A program made the translations under genes and the position numbers. Of a DNA stretch of 6,150 nucleotides, positions 1 to 6,150 are shown piece after piece. Origin of the DNA: Armatimonadota bacterium. GTDB taxonomy: Bacteria; Armatimonadota; Zipacnadia; Zipacnadales; FEN-943. Positions within the stretch are counted from its first letter, which is position 1, and each line of letters begins with the position of its first letter. The stretch is from NCBI GenBank assembly GCA_029777735.1, contig JAKORR010000541.1, positions 1 to 6,150 of the forward strand. The letters run 5' to 3'. The notes beneath the pieces were generated by a model. The model did no database searches. It saw nothing but the letters and a program-made list of their open reading frames with translations, and was not told the DNA's origin.

Positions 1-159
1 ACCAACCAAAAATTCACCGTCAACCCTATTACCAGTCCTCAGACCAGCCGCTAACAGGTTCCGCGAGAGGCGTCGCTTTACGCACCGATAGCAATTCCTT
101 TCCTTCCCGGCGGCGTGGACTACTCTGCTCTCTGCGGGCCTGCGAACTGTCTTGACTGA

Positions 160-3100
160 CTAGGTGCCACTCGCCGGGATCGACGCACTGATCGGCTCCG
201 GCACAGTGTTAACAAGGTCCGGTATCACAGTGGCCAGGTATACATCCGCTGATTGCCTAATACCTCCACCACCGTTGGCCACGGGTCGCAGATCGAGCAG
301 TGCTCGCGGGCTTGTCCATATCAGCCAGAACTTGATGGCAGGCGACGCCGTCGCACCGTCACTGGCCAGGTACACCTCGGGACGCACGGTGAAGGGCCCT
401 ACTGATAGCTCGGTTTCCACCGGGACGCGGCGCTCCTGCGACCAACCCACAAGAGCGTGGCCTTCCTGCTGCACCCTTCCAGTGCCGTCGGTGTACTCCA
501 CCCGCATGCCGCGCGGCCGAGAGCTCACAGTCATGGCCCTGTCCACGATCACGCCGGTGGCAGGGCACTCGGAGAACCGTGCAGTAAGGTTTGCGTAGCC
601 CGAAGGTGTCCAGTACCGCACGCTCCCTGGCGCGAAGGGTGGCCTCTGCACCTGGACCGATGGCGCCCACAACTTGTACAGAAACTCCGTGTTGCCCGGC
701 AGAGGCACCACGGCGCTCGCGCCGTGAGTGCGCCGCCAGAAGAAGGCCAGATACCCGTGGTCGTAGATTTCGGCACCCGCGCCGGAGCCCGAACTCCACG
801 CGGCCGAGTAGACCCACGGGCAGTCGTCGTCCGCCGGGTCGCGCGTCACGCGCCAGATCATCGGCGTATAGTCCGCGTACAAGCGCACGTCTGTCGCGTT
901 AGCAACTTTGACGGTGTTGACCAACGCAGTGGTATCGCCCGCCGCCTCCGCATTGAACAGCGGCGAGCTGAAACGCACTCGACCAAGGGCTAGGTTGATC
1001 TCCAGCATCAGAGGCTGCGGGTTAGGCTGCGGCGCGGTCGGCGGATCAACCAGCCGGCAGGCCCCAGGTGTGTCCCCGGGGAAGGCCATTGGCGCTAGCA
1101 CGTCGCCTCCTCGTGACAGGTTGAACACAGGTTCCACCAGGTAGGCGTTGCGCGACCGGTCCCAGCGGCCCCCGCTCCAGGTCAAGTAGTAGGCCGACAC
1201 CTTTGGCGGCAAGCCGTCGTTGTAGACATCGGTCACCACAGCCACCCAGAGGCGTGGGTCCTCGCGCGAGAAGTCAGGGCCGACGGCAAGGTTGTCGTTG
1301 TCGCTGACGTCATGGGCCACCCAATCCATGTGCTGCGCCGCGAACACTTGGCGTCGCATGTCGGTCTTCAGTTCCTCGCCCACCCACAGGCCTGTCGAGG
1401 CGTTGGCCGGGTTTGTCCTGGTGTGTGGCACCTCAAGCCGGTCCGCCAGGCGCGGGAAGGCCTTCTTGCCCCAGTTCGCCGCGGGGTCGCCGAACCCGGC
1501 CAGGCTGTACTTCACCCAGCAGATGTCCGCGTTCTCCTCATGTCGCGTGTAGCCTGTGAAGGCCACGTTGAGCACCAGATCGGTCGAGAGATCGTCAGGG
1601 TCGGTGGGGTTGGGGTAGTAGTCCAAGCTGGTCCACGCGCAGGGATCCTTCGTGTAGACGAAGGGACTGAGCGACGGCTTGTGGGCCATCAGGGGCGCAG
1701 CCTTGTAGGCGCTCAGGCTCACCGGCCATCGCTCCCGCTGCGGCTGGTTGCCGAAGCTGTTGCTGACCGGCAAGGGAGAGCCGCTGGCCGGCGCTGCCGG
1801 GTTGAACCCTTCAAGGTAGTAGAGTTGCTCCTGGCCCGGCTGCCCGCTGTGCCAGAACAGCCACGTCTCGTTGTTTGCCACCAGTGAGCGCAGCCCAGCT
1901 ACCAAAGCCCCGCTGAACATAAAGCCTTCGCCAGAGGCTGCGTAGTCGTCGGCGGCCGTCACGTTGTACCGCAGCGTGCTCTCCACGCCGTTAGCCGTGG
2001 GGCGTGTGCGGTGCCATAGCGCCGTCCAGGAGTTGTTCAGCAGCCGGGTGTCCACCAGGTTGGGGGCGCCGTTTACAGTGCCTGTCGCCGTGTCGGCCGT
2101 AAGGGCGCGCTGGGTGTCGAGATTGCCGCCACTCGACCGCCAGGCATAGCCGCGGTACATTGGGTCGCCCGGGTCGCCGATCAGCGTAGCCGCCCCGTAG
2201 AACAGGTTGTGCGGACGGTTGGCAAGATTCGGGTCCGGAGCCAAGTTCGGGCCCGCGGGGTCGCCCACTGCCGCGGCCGGCGGCCGGTTGCTCCCGGCAA
2301 CGTACTGGAACCGATTCGCGAGCCAATCGCCATCATAGCCAAACACGAGACTCGGCCAGAAGTCCCCGGCGAAGTAGTCATTGTCCGGCAGAGGCGTCTC
2401 GGCCACCCGCAGCCGCACGTCCAGGCTTGTCACCGGCTCGAGCGGCAGGTCTGTCCCCGGCTCGAACACCGCGACATCCGTATTGGTCACAACGCCAGCG
2501 GACACATCGTAGAAGTCCAACGCGGCGTTCCCGTTCAGGTCCTGGAAGAACAGCGTCATGCCGGTGTGGGTGCCAGCGGGCTGCCCCAAGGGCACTGGCT
2601 TGTAGCTGGCTGGCAGCGACCAGCCCGCGGTCATGTACACCGCGGCCGGGTAGCCCTCGGCGCCGCCGGGATTTTGCGTCGGCGCCAGCAGCGGCGACAG
2701 GTCGCCTACAGTGGCGCCGCTCTCGGCCTCAGCCCGCAGTGTGCCGACAGTCACCGGCGATCTCACGGCTTCCGCTGGCCGCGAGATGCCCTCGGGGTCC
2801 ACACCAGCGCGGTTTAGATTCGTGCCTCGCGGGGTCGTGGCTGTTGTTACGTTACCCTCGTTCGTCACGGCTGTCGGAGCAGCGGGAGAGACGTCCGACG
2901 GCTCGGGCCGCGCGGCCACCGTCCCGCCGACCGTTGTGTCGGGCTGGCCGGGCATGACACCCGGGGCGACACGCCCGAGGTCGATCCCCGCGAACCGGCT
3001 GCCCAACTCCATTTTGCGCAAGACCGACACGATCACCTCGAAGGGCTCGTACTCCTCACAGTCGATGTCTGCGGGAGTGATGCGTTGGAGGCCACAGAAA

Positions 3101-5526
3101 GTAGTGGTCGGCCCCCAGGTCTCCAAGGTGTGGCCGCAGTAGGCGCACTCCGTCGCCGCCTGGGGCTGGAAGATGGCACAGACTGGGCACGCCTTGGTGC
3201 CAGAGCAGCTACCGTTCTGACACGCGCCACCAGTGCCGTAGTTCCAGGTGCCGGTGTTGGTGTGCCAAGTTCCACAGGCTGAGCATCGGTATACGGCATC
3301 CCAGCGCTGATTGCCTATCGGCGAGGCGACGCCAGGGCTGTGTTGCGGTGTCTGCTCCGCGGCCGACGGCCGATGCGTCAACACCAGCCTGCCACGGTAG
3401 CCTTCATCGTTTGCCAGATCGTTAACGGCAGGGTTGACGCCTGGCGGAACCGACGGCGGCAGGTACTTGGGTAGGTCAAAGGCGATCTGGAAGGCGCTCT
3501 GCGATGCGGCGCCATACCACCCCGCGTGGGGCTGTTGCTCCAGGCAGCCATCTGGTATGGCCACACGGCCGGGGTTGCTACTGCGCGGGGCGGATAGCAA
3601 GTCCACGCCCGGCGGCACGTCGATGTCCACTATCGCCGACGCATAGCCCTCGCTCTGGTACTTGGACTCCAGATTAGTGCCGCAGTAAGGACAGGGCTGG
3701 CCTGGGGCCACATCTCTGAGCTGCGAGAAACAGCCGCTGCAGCGAACGACCGGGATCTGACGATTGCCGAAGTCGACGCGTCTCCACACCGTCCGGGTGC
3801 CGGGCTCGTATGATCCCCTGACCTCAGTACCATTGACCTCGCCCACGACCACCACCGCGTGGCCGCTATCCTTGCTCTGGTCGGTCTCCGTGGGCTGGCC
3901 GGGCGGCGTCGTCTTCACCCACTGGGAACCCGCTTGCGTGGCGGTACTCCCGGTCGGCGGGACTTGCAGCCGCGAGGATATGAAGGCGCACGCCACGAAG
4001 GGTGGCGGGTCGTCGGGCCGGAAGTGGCCCGCGCTATCTATCGGCTCGTGCTCGTCGTTGGCGAGATCCTCGCCGTGCGCGACGGCATTGTTGTTACTCC
4101 ACAAGTGCTCGTAGGCCGCCGCTGCGGCGCTCTCTGTCAGCCAGTCGTAGTGCCACTCAGCCTGTTCCTTCCAGATCCAGTCGTTGGCCCCCACCGTCTC
4201 GGTCTGGTAGTTGATGCCGTCTTGGATGATCGTTGGGGCCGTCGTGGCGCGCTGCCACAGCGCCACCACCCAGCCCTTGCCCACCGCTCCCTCAGGAATG
4301 AGGTAGGGATTCTGGACAGGCTGACCGGTTCCCACTACCTGACTGACCCAGTCGGCCACCCGCCCATCGGAGGGCACGGAGATGTAGTTCTGTTTCAGAG
4401 GCCACTCGGCCGTCGGTGGGCTGGCCGCGTCGCCGTCCCAGGGCCAGTCGGTGGGTATTGCCGTCCAATCCGTGGGATCTGTTACAACGTGCTCCAGCGG
4501 ACCGGGGATTATCTGGCTGTTCGAGACGATGGTAAAGGTCGTGACCTTGGTCAGCACCAGGTTGCCCGACGGCAGAGGCCCCGCGGCATCGAAGTCCGCT
4601 GGCGTGGGCAGGTCGATCTGCGGCAGCAGGACGCGCACCGAACCCGTATCGGCCAGCAGATTGCACGGGCCAAAGGTGACCGGGTCGACGGTCGGGTCCC
4701 TGGGTGGGGTCCACTCTTCGCGGGTGTAGACAAAGGACACTAGGCCGTCCAGGCTGCTGTACATGCGAACCGCAATATGCCGCTCGGTCACGGTGATCTC
4801 GCCAGAGTCCACCCCGCCATCGCCATCGACATCTGTCCAGACATAGCCCCAGTTCTGATAGACCTGGATGTGGTAGACCTCGCCGTTCGTCACGCGCCAG
4901 GGGTTGATGTGGATGTTGTTGTCCCCTATCCCGATGCCGTCGTCGCCAGTGGCCATCTTGACCTTGGCCGCGGGGAAGTGGGCGCCAGGCATGATGAACA
5001 GAAAGCGCACCGAGGCATCCGGCGTGCCACTGTCTCCCAGGATGTTCCGGTTCTCGTGCAGCCCTGCGACCGCGACGTGCACGTAGGAGCGCGACTGTTC
5101 CAGAGTGTCGCCAGAGGTGGTTGGATGGAAGGGCTTGCCCAGAATCGCGAACTCGTTGACGCCGTTGGGATTGCGAATCGGGCGATCCGTACTTGCCAGG
5201 AAGCACCGCTCGACAGGCTGGTAGACAAGCCTGGTGTCTGTATGGTTCGCCCATGGCTCGGGGCAGTAGGGCGTAGGCTGAACCGGGTTACCGGTTGTAT
5301 CTACCGGCACCGTATCGCAGGAATAGCCACACTCCGGGCAAACCCAGCGTCCGCGTACCTTGGACATGTTCCACTGCCACGTAGAAGTGCCGCTGTCGTC
5401 GGTGTATACGTCGCCTGGGGCCTGCGGGCCCACATAAGTCCTCATCTCCCAAGGAGGCACATAGCAACCTGCCAGGGCCATCATTGCGACCCCGGCGGCA
5501 AGTAGAGTAGTCAGCTTGCGTCTCAT
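160..5526 (-). CDS. giant multidomain lipoprotein with cysteine-knuckle and calcium-loop modules, function unknown
   Basis: This uninterrupted 1788-codon frame ends in TAG. The ATG at 5526 is chosen because it directly begins a classic lipoprotein signal: two Arg, a hydrophobic core, then lipobox LAGC with Cys21. It also has GAGGTG seven bases upstream. In-frame ATGs at 5613 and 5664 would add 29 or 46 Arg-rich residues before the signal. Modules in order: rubredoxin-like knuckle (Cys63, 66, 70, 88), EF-hand loop (232-243), CxxC-x12-CxxC ribbon (596-615), ten-cysteine cluster (748-823), Pro/Thr/Ala linker (855-954), dockerin-like calcium loop (996-1007), and a Trp/Tyr-rich C-terminal half with possible propeller blades. 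I count 28 cysteines; 15 fall in the knuckle, ribbon and cluster. No catalytic signature is seen. By inference it is anchored to a membrane by lipid and faces outward as a structural, adhesive or binding protein. It is probably co-transcribed with the gene ending at 5613. The reading frame is certain; the function is not known. Confidence 0.96.
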   Translation of the reverse strand: MRRKLTTLLAAGVAMMALAGCYVPPWEMRTYVGPQAPGDVYTDDSGTSTWQWNMSKVRGRWVCPECGYSCDTVPVDTTGNPVQPTPYCPEPWANHTDTRLVYQPVERCFLASTDRPIRNPNGVNEFAILGKPFHPTTSGDTLEQSRSYVHVAVAGLHENRNILGDSGTPDASVRFLFIMPGAHFPAAKVKMATGDDGIGIGDNNIHINPWRVTNGEVYHIQVYQNWGYVWTDVDGDGGVDSGEITVTERHIAVRMYSSLDGLVSFVYTREEWTPPRDPTVDPVTFGPCNLLADTGSVRVLLPQIDLPTPADFDAAGPLPSGNLVLTKVTTFTIVSNSQIIPGPLEHVVTDPTDWTAIPTDWPWDGDAASPPTAEWPLKQNYISVPSDGRVADWVSQVVGTGQPVQNPYLIPEGAVGKGWVVALWQRATTAPTIIQDGINYQTETVGANDWIWKEQAEWHYDWLTESAAAAAYEHLWSNNNAVAHGEDLANDEHEPIDSAGHFRPDDPPPFVACAFISSRLQVPPTGSTATQAGSQWVKTTPPGQPTETDQSKDSGHAVVVVGEVNGTEVRGSYEPGTRTVWRRVDFGNRQIPVVRCSGCFSQLRDVAPGQPCPYCGTNLESKYQSEGYASAIVDIDVPPGVDLLSAPRSSNPGRVAIPDGCLEQQPHAGWYGAASQSAFQIAFDLPKYLPPSVPPGVNPAVNDLANDEGYRGRLVLTHRPSAAEQTPQHSPGVASPIGNQRWDAVYRCSACGTWHTNTGTWNYGTGGACQNGSCSGTKACPVCAIFQPQAATECAYCGHTLETWGPTTTFCGLQRITPADIDCEEYEPFEVIVSVLRKMELGSRFAGIDLGRVAPGVMPGQPDTTVGGTVAARPEPSDVSPAAPTAVTNEGNVTTATTPRGTNLNRAGVDPEGISRPAEAVRSPVTVGTLRAEAESGATVGDLSPLLAPTQNPGGAEGYPAAVYMTAGWSLPASYKPVPLGQPAGTHTGMTLFFQDLNGNAALDFYDVSAGVVTNTDVAVFEPGTDLPLEPVTSLDVRLRVAETPLPDNDYFAGDFWPSLVFGYDGDWLANRFQYVAGSNRPPAAAVGDPAGPNLAPDPNLANRPHNLFYGAATLIGDPGDPMYRGYAWRSSGGNLDTQRALTADTATGTVNGAPNLVDTRLLNNSWTALWHRTRPTANGVESTLRYNVTAADDYAASGEGFMFSGALVAGLRSLVANNETWLFWHSGQPGQEQLYYLEGFNPAAPASGSPLPVSNSFGNQPQRERWPVSLSAYKAAPLMAHKPSLSPFVYTKDPCAWTSLDYYPNPTDPDDLSTDLVLNVAFTGYTRHEENADICWVKYSLAGFGDPAANWGKKAFPRLADRLEVPHTRTNPANASTGLWVGEELKTDMRRQVFAAQHMDWVAHDVSDNDNLAVGPDFSREDPRLWVAVVTDVYNDGLPPKVSAYYLTWSGGRWDRSRNAYLVEPVFNLSRGGDVLAPMAFPGDTPGACRLVDPPTAPQPNPQPLMLEINLALGRVRFSSPLFNAEAAGDTTALVNTVKVANATDVRLYADYTPMIWRVTRDPADDDCPWVYSAAWSSGSGAGAEIYDHGYLAFFWRRTHGASAVVPLPGNTEFLYKLWAPSVQVQRPPFAPGSVRYWTPSGYANLTARFSECPATGVIVDRAMTVSSRPRGMRVEYTDGTGRVQQEGHALVGWSQERRVPVETELSVGPFTVRPEVYLASDGATASPAIKFWLIWTSPRALLDLRPVANGGGGIRQSADVYLATVIPDLVNTVPEPISASIPASGT
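655..2037 (-). repeat. degenerate Trp/Tyr-rich protein repeats, possible beta-propeller blades
   Basis: Five segments share the pattern of a hydrophobic strand with Trp/Phe, a polar turn, then a strand with Tyr followed by Leu, Asn or Trp. They lie at residues 1164-1189 (WTALWHRT...LRYN), 1218-1241 (WLFWHSG...LYYLEG), 1315-1344 (LVLNVAF...WVKYSL), 1425-1455 (LWVAVV...AYYLTWSGGRW) and 1589-1624 (YLAFFWRRT...FLYKLW). Sialidase/BNR-type and related propellers show such paired strands once per blade. Spacing is irregular, and no canonical Asp box (SxDxGxTW) is present. The repeats are visible at the protein level only; the DNA copies have diverged. A beta-sandwich array is an alternative. Confidence 0.4.
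2506..2541 (-). other. dockerin-like calcium-binding loop (residues 996-1007 of the lipoprotein)
   Basis: DLNGNAALDFYD has Asp, Asn and Asn at loop positions 1, 3 and 5, a hydrophobic residue at 8, Asp at 9 and Asp at 12. This is the spacing of a dockerin type I half-repeat (DxNxDxxxxxxD) with Asn replacing Asp at position 5. Only one copy is present and no helix pair follows, so it is a single calcium loop rather than a dockerin domain. Confidence 0.65.
2665..2964 (-). other. Pro/Thr/Ala/Gly-rich linker (residues 855-954 of the lipoprotein)
   Basis: About 100 residues are dominated by Pro, Thr, Ala, Gly, Val and Ser, with no cysteine, no Trp and few aromatic residues. This is typical of a flexible extracellular linker. 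It separates the cysteine-rich N-terminal half from the aromatic-rich C-terminal half, so the protein is probably built from two large arms. Confidence 0.65.
3058..3285 (-). other. ten-cysteine cluster with three CxxC pairs (residues 748-823 of the lipoprotein)
   Basis: Cysteines fall at 748, 751, 769, 774, 780, 783, 794, 797, 811 and 823. Three are clear CxxC pairs: CSAC, CPVC and CAYC (the last followed by GHTLE). Cys769 and 774 form a looser pair. The arrangement is compatible with a double zinc ribbon, four cysteines per metal, with the middle CPVC and final CAYC knuckles resembling short rubredoxin-type turns. The start and end (YRCSAC and CAYCGHTLE) echo the ribbon at 596-615. The pairing of cysteines is my inference. 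Confidence 0.7.
3682..3741 (-). other. CxxC-x12-CxxC zinc ribbon (residues 596-615 of the lipoprotein)
   Basis: Two cysteine pairs (CSGC at 596-599 and CPYC at 612-615, followed by GTNLE) are separated by twelve residues, the normal arrangement of a small zinc ribbon. The second knuckle has the usual CPxCG turn. It is preceded by a strand-like stretch with GNRQ and VVR. Structural zinc is the likeliest ligand; iron in a rubredoxin-like site cannot be excluded. Confidence 0.75.
4798..4833 (-). other. EF-hand-type calcium-binding loop (residues 232-243 of the lipoprotein)
   Basis: The twelve residues DVDGDGGVDSGE fit the canonical EF-hand loop at every key position: Asp at 1, 3 and 5, Gly at 6, a hydrophobic residue at 8, Asp at 9 and Glu at 12. 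The flanks (WT before, ITVTER after) look like beta strands rather than EF-hand helices. This suggests an extracellular calcium loop of the dockerin or beta-rich type rather than a true helix-loop-helix pair. Confidence 0.75.
5263..5346 (-). other. rubredoxin-like half cysteine knuckle (residues 61-88 of the lipoprotein)
   Basis: The segment WVCPECGYSCD closely resembles the first metal knuckle of rubredoxin (pattern YVCxxCGYxYD). Here the first Tyr is Trp and a third cysteine sits at residue 70. The expected second CPxCG knuckle is reduced to a single cysteine (Cys88, in YCPEP). Cys63, 66, 70 and 88 could still form a four-thiolate zinc or iron site. The resemblance is seen by eye only, and a disulfide-bonded loop is the main alternative. 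Confidence 0.6.
5464..5526 (-). other. lipoprotein signal peptide and lipobox of the giant protein
   Basis: Residues 1-21 have a short basic n-region (MRRK), a hydrophobic stretch of Leu, Ala, Val and Met, and the lipobox LAGC. Signal peptidase II would cut before Cys21, which would be lipidated. The mature protein begins Cys-Tyr-Val-Pro-Pro. With Tyr rather than Asp at +2, the E. coli sorting rule would predict the outer membrane, if this organism has one and follows that rule. Confidence 0.9.
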
Positions 5527-5533
5527 ATTGCAG

Positions 5534-5539
5534 CACCTC
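5534..5539 (-). promoter_or_regulatory. Shine-Dalgarno sequence for the giant lipoprotein
   Basis: Read on the minus strand the sequence is GAGGTG, seven bases before the ATG at 5526. It decides the start: the alternative ATG at 5613 has only a poorly spaced AGGG in front of it, and the one at 5664 lies inside the upstream gene. Confidence 0.8.
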
Positions 5540-5612
5540 GCGGCGGAACTGACCGCTCCGTCGACGTCCCGTCTCGCCGCCACACCTGTGCGACGCCGGG
5601 CTAGGCCAAACA

Positions 5613-6150
5613 TCACCCTGTCACCCGCTCCGCATAGACCGGGGCCACGAGCGGGTCGCGCCATTCCGGACCAAAGGGATCTGGCACGATCCGGCGCGGG
5701 TCCACGTTATACGTATCATTGGTTGGATCGTCATCGCCGCCCGTCGCCGTTTCAACCTCAAAGACCTCACTGCTACACACAACCCCGGTCACGCCAAGGG
5801 CGGCCTTGGTAAAGCGCTCGATTAGCCCCGAGTTGTTGACGATAAGCCGCCGTCCGGTAGGCAGTAGGCTCACACAGGTTGGTAGGAAACGCTTAAAGTA
5901 TGTGGTGCCGTTGGGCAGCGGGAGCCTAAAGTACTCCCAGTTGTTATATTCCGCTTGCGTGAAGTACCAGATAGGCCGGTTGGGGTCGGGAGTACCTCCC
6001 GGCGAGGCCGGGATGAGGCCCGGGGCGGCTGGATCATAGCTCACCTGGAACTCCAGGGCCGCGGGGCCCACCAGGTCGGGATAGGGCGGACCGCCTCCCA
6101 ACGTGCTGCGTCGCCCTTGATACTGCCCGCAGGCAATGTCCAGATACAGA
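5613..6150 (-). CDS. C-terminal part of an unidentified protein (5' end outside window)
   Basis: The frame is open from the window edge to a TGA stop at 5615-5613, giving 178 visible residues; the start lies beyond 6150. A TTG at 6101-6099 is in frame, but 16 sense codons lie upstream of it, so there is no reason to treat it as the start. I do not recognise the family. Visible features are a Pro/Gly-rich stretch (about 37-58), an aromatic-rich block (about 60-88, with IWYF, NNWEYF and TTYFK), three scattered cysteines (7, 92, 125), and an acidic loop GGDDDPTND (137-145) that could bind a cation. No membrane segment or metal-binding cysteine pair is visible. The composition suits a secreted or periplasmic beta-rich domain. 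A pseudopilin-like or minor-pilin C-terminus is possible, but the diagnostic N-terminal methylation helix would lie outside the window. It lies 86 bases upstream of the giant lipoprotein gene on the same strand, suggesting one transcript. Confidence 0.85.
   Translation of the reverse strand, partial: LYLDIACGQYQGRRSTLGGGPPYPDLVGPAALEFQVSYDPAAPGLIPASPGGTPDPNRPIWYFTQAEYNNWEYFRLPLPNGTTYFKRFLPTCVSLLPTGRRLIVNNSGLIERFTKAALGVTGVVCSSEVFEVETATGGDDDPTNDTYNVDPRRIVPDPFGPEWRDPLVAPVYAERVTG

Noticed and set aside
29..94. Minus-strand mini-frame of 21 codons starting with TTG after a purine-rich GGAAGGAAAGG, downstream of the lipoprotein stop
   Set aside because: The Shine-Dalgarno-like run is good, but the start is TTG only two bases away, the product is tiny, and nothing supports conservation.
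1..159. Search for a rho-independent terminator or a new promoter after the lipoprotein stop
   Set aside because: No GC-rich hairpin followed by a T run on the transcribed strand and no convincing -35/-10 pair was found.
160..201. VPEP near the C-terminus, considered as a PEP-CTERM sorting signal
   Set aside because: No transmembrane helix or basic cluster follows; the protein ends 11 residues later in Ser, Ala, Pro and Thr.
3859..4743. Plus-strand frame of 294 codons, and another at 4777-5505 (242 codons), antisense to the lipoprotein gene
   Set aside because: They are Arg/Gly/Val-rich translations typical of high-GC shadow frames, have no domain or signal, and lie wholly inside a gene with clear protein motifs on the other strand.
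4292..5254. Minus-strand frame of 320 codons in another register of the lipoprotein gene
   Set aside because: It is Arg/Gln/Gly-rich with no recognisable motif and overlaps the calcium-loop region of the main frame, where the real frame is well supported.
5540..5580. Inverted repeat GCGGCG/CGCCGC (5540-5545 and 5575-5580) just upstream of the Shine-Dalgarno sequence, considered as an RNA switch
   Set aside because: It is only six base pairs with a 29-base loop in high-GC DNA, so chance is the simpler explanation.

Overview
The window is high in GC and holds essentially one very long gene on the minus strand, plus the 3' end of a second minus-strand gene that enters from the right edge. No RNA gene, mobile element, CRISPR array or integration signature is visible. 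The GC content, the lipobox and the many high-GC shadow frames fit a free-living bacterium. The +2 residue after the lipobox cysteine is Tyr, which in Gram-negative bacteria would favour the outer membrane. I cannot assign a phylum. Large, otherwise uncharacterised secreted proteins like this one are common in environmental lineages such as Planctomycetota and Armatimonadota, but that is only a suggestion.

Layout, right to left in the direction of transcription. From 6150 to 5613 lies the C-terminal part (178 visible residues, TGA stop) of an unidentified protein rich in aromatic residues. An 86-base gap follows, carrying a clear Shine-Dalgarno sequence. From 5526 to 160 lies a 1788-residue predicted lipoprotein. 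Positions 159 to 1 are non-coding as far as I can see: there is no convincing terminator, promoter or gene start.

The giant lipoprotein is the interesting object. After a 20-residue signal peptide and lipidated Cys21 it appears modular: a rubredoxin-like cysteine knuckle (about 63-88), a canonical EF-hand-type calcium loop (232-243), a CxxC-x12-CxxC ribbon (596-615), a larger ten-cysteine cluster (748-823), a Pro/Thr/Ala-rich linker (about 855-954), a dockerin-like calcium loop (996-1007), and a C-terminal half with degenerate Trp/Tyr-rich repeats reminiscent of sialidase/BNR-type beta-propeller blades (about 1164-1624). I do not recognise the whole protein as a named family.

The two genes are on the same strand and close together, so they are probably co-transcribed. 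A plausible but unproven reading is a cell-surface or secretion-related pair, with the large lipoprotein as a metal-stabilised surface or adhesion protein.
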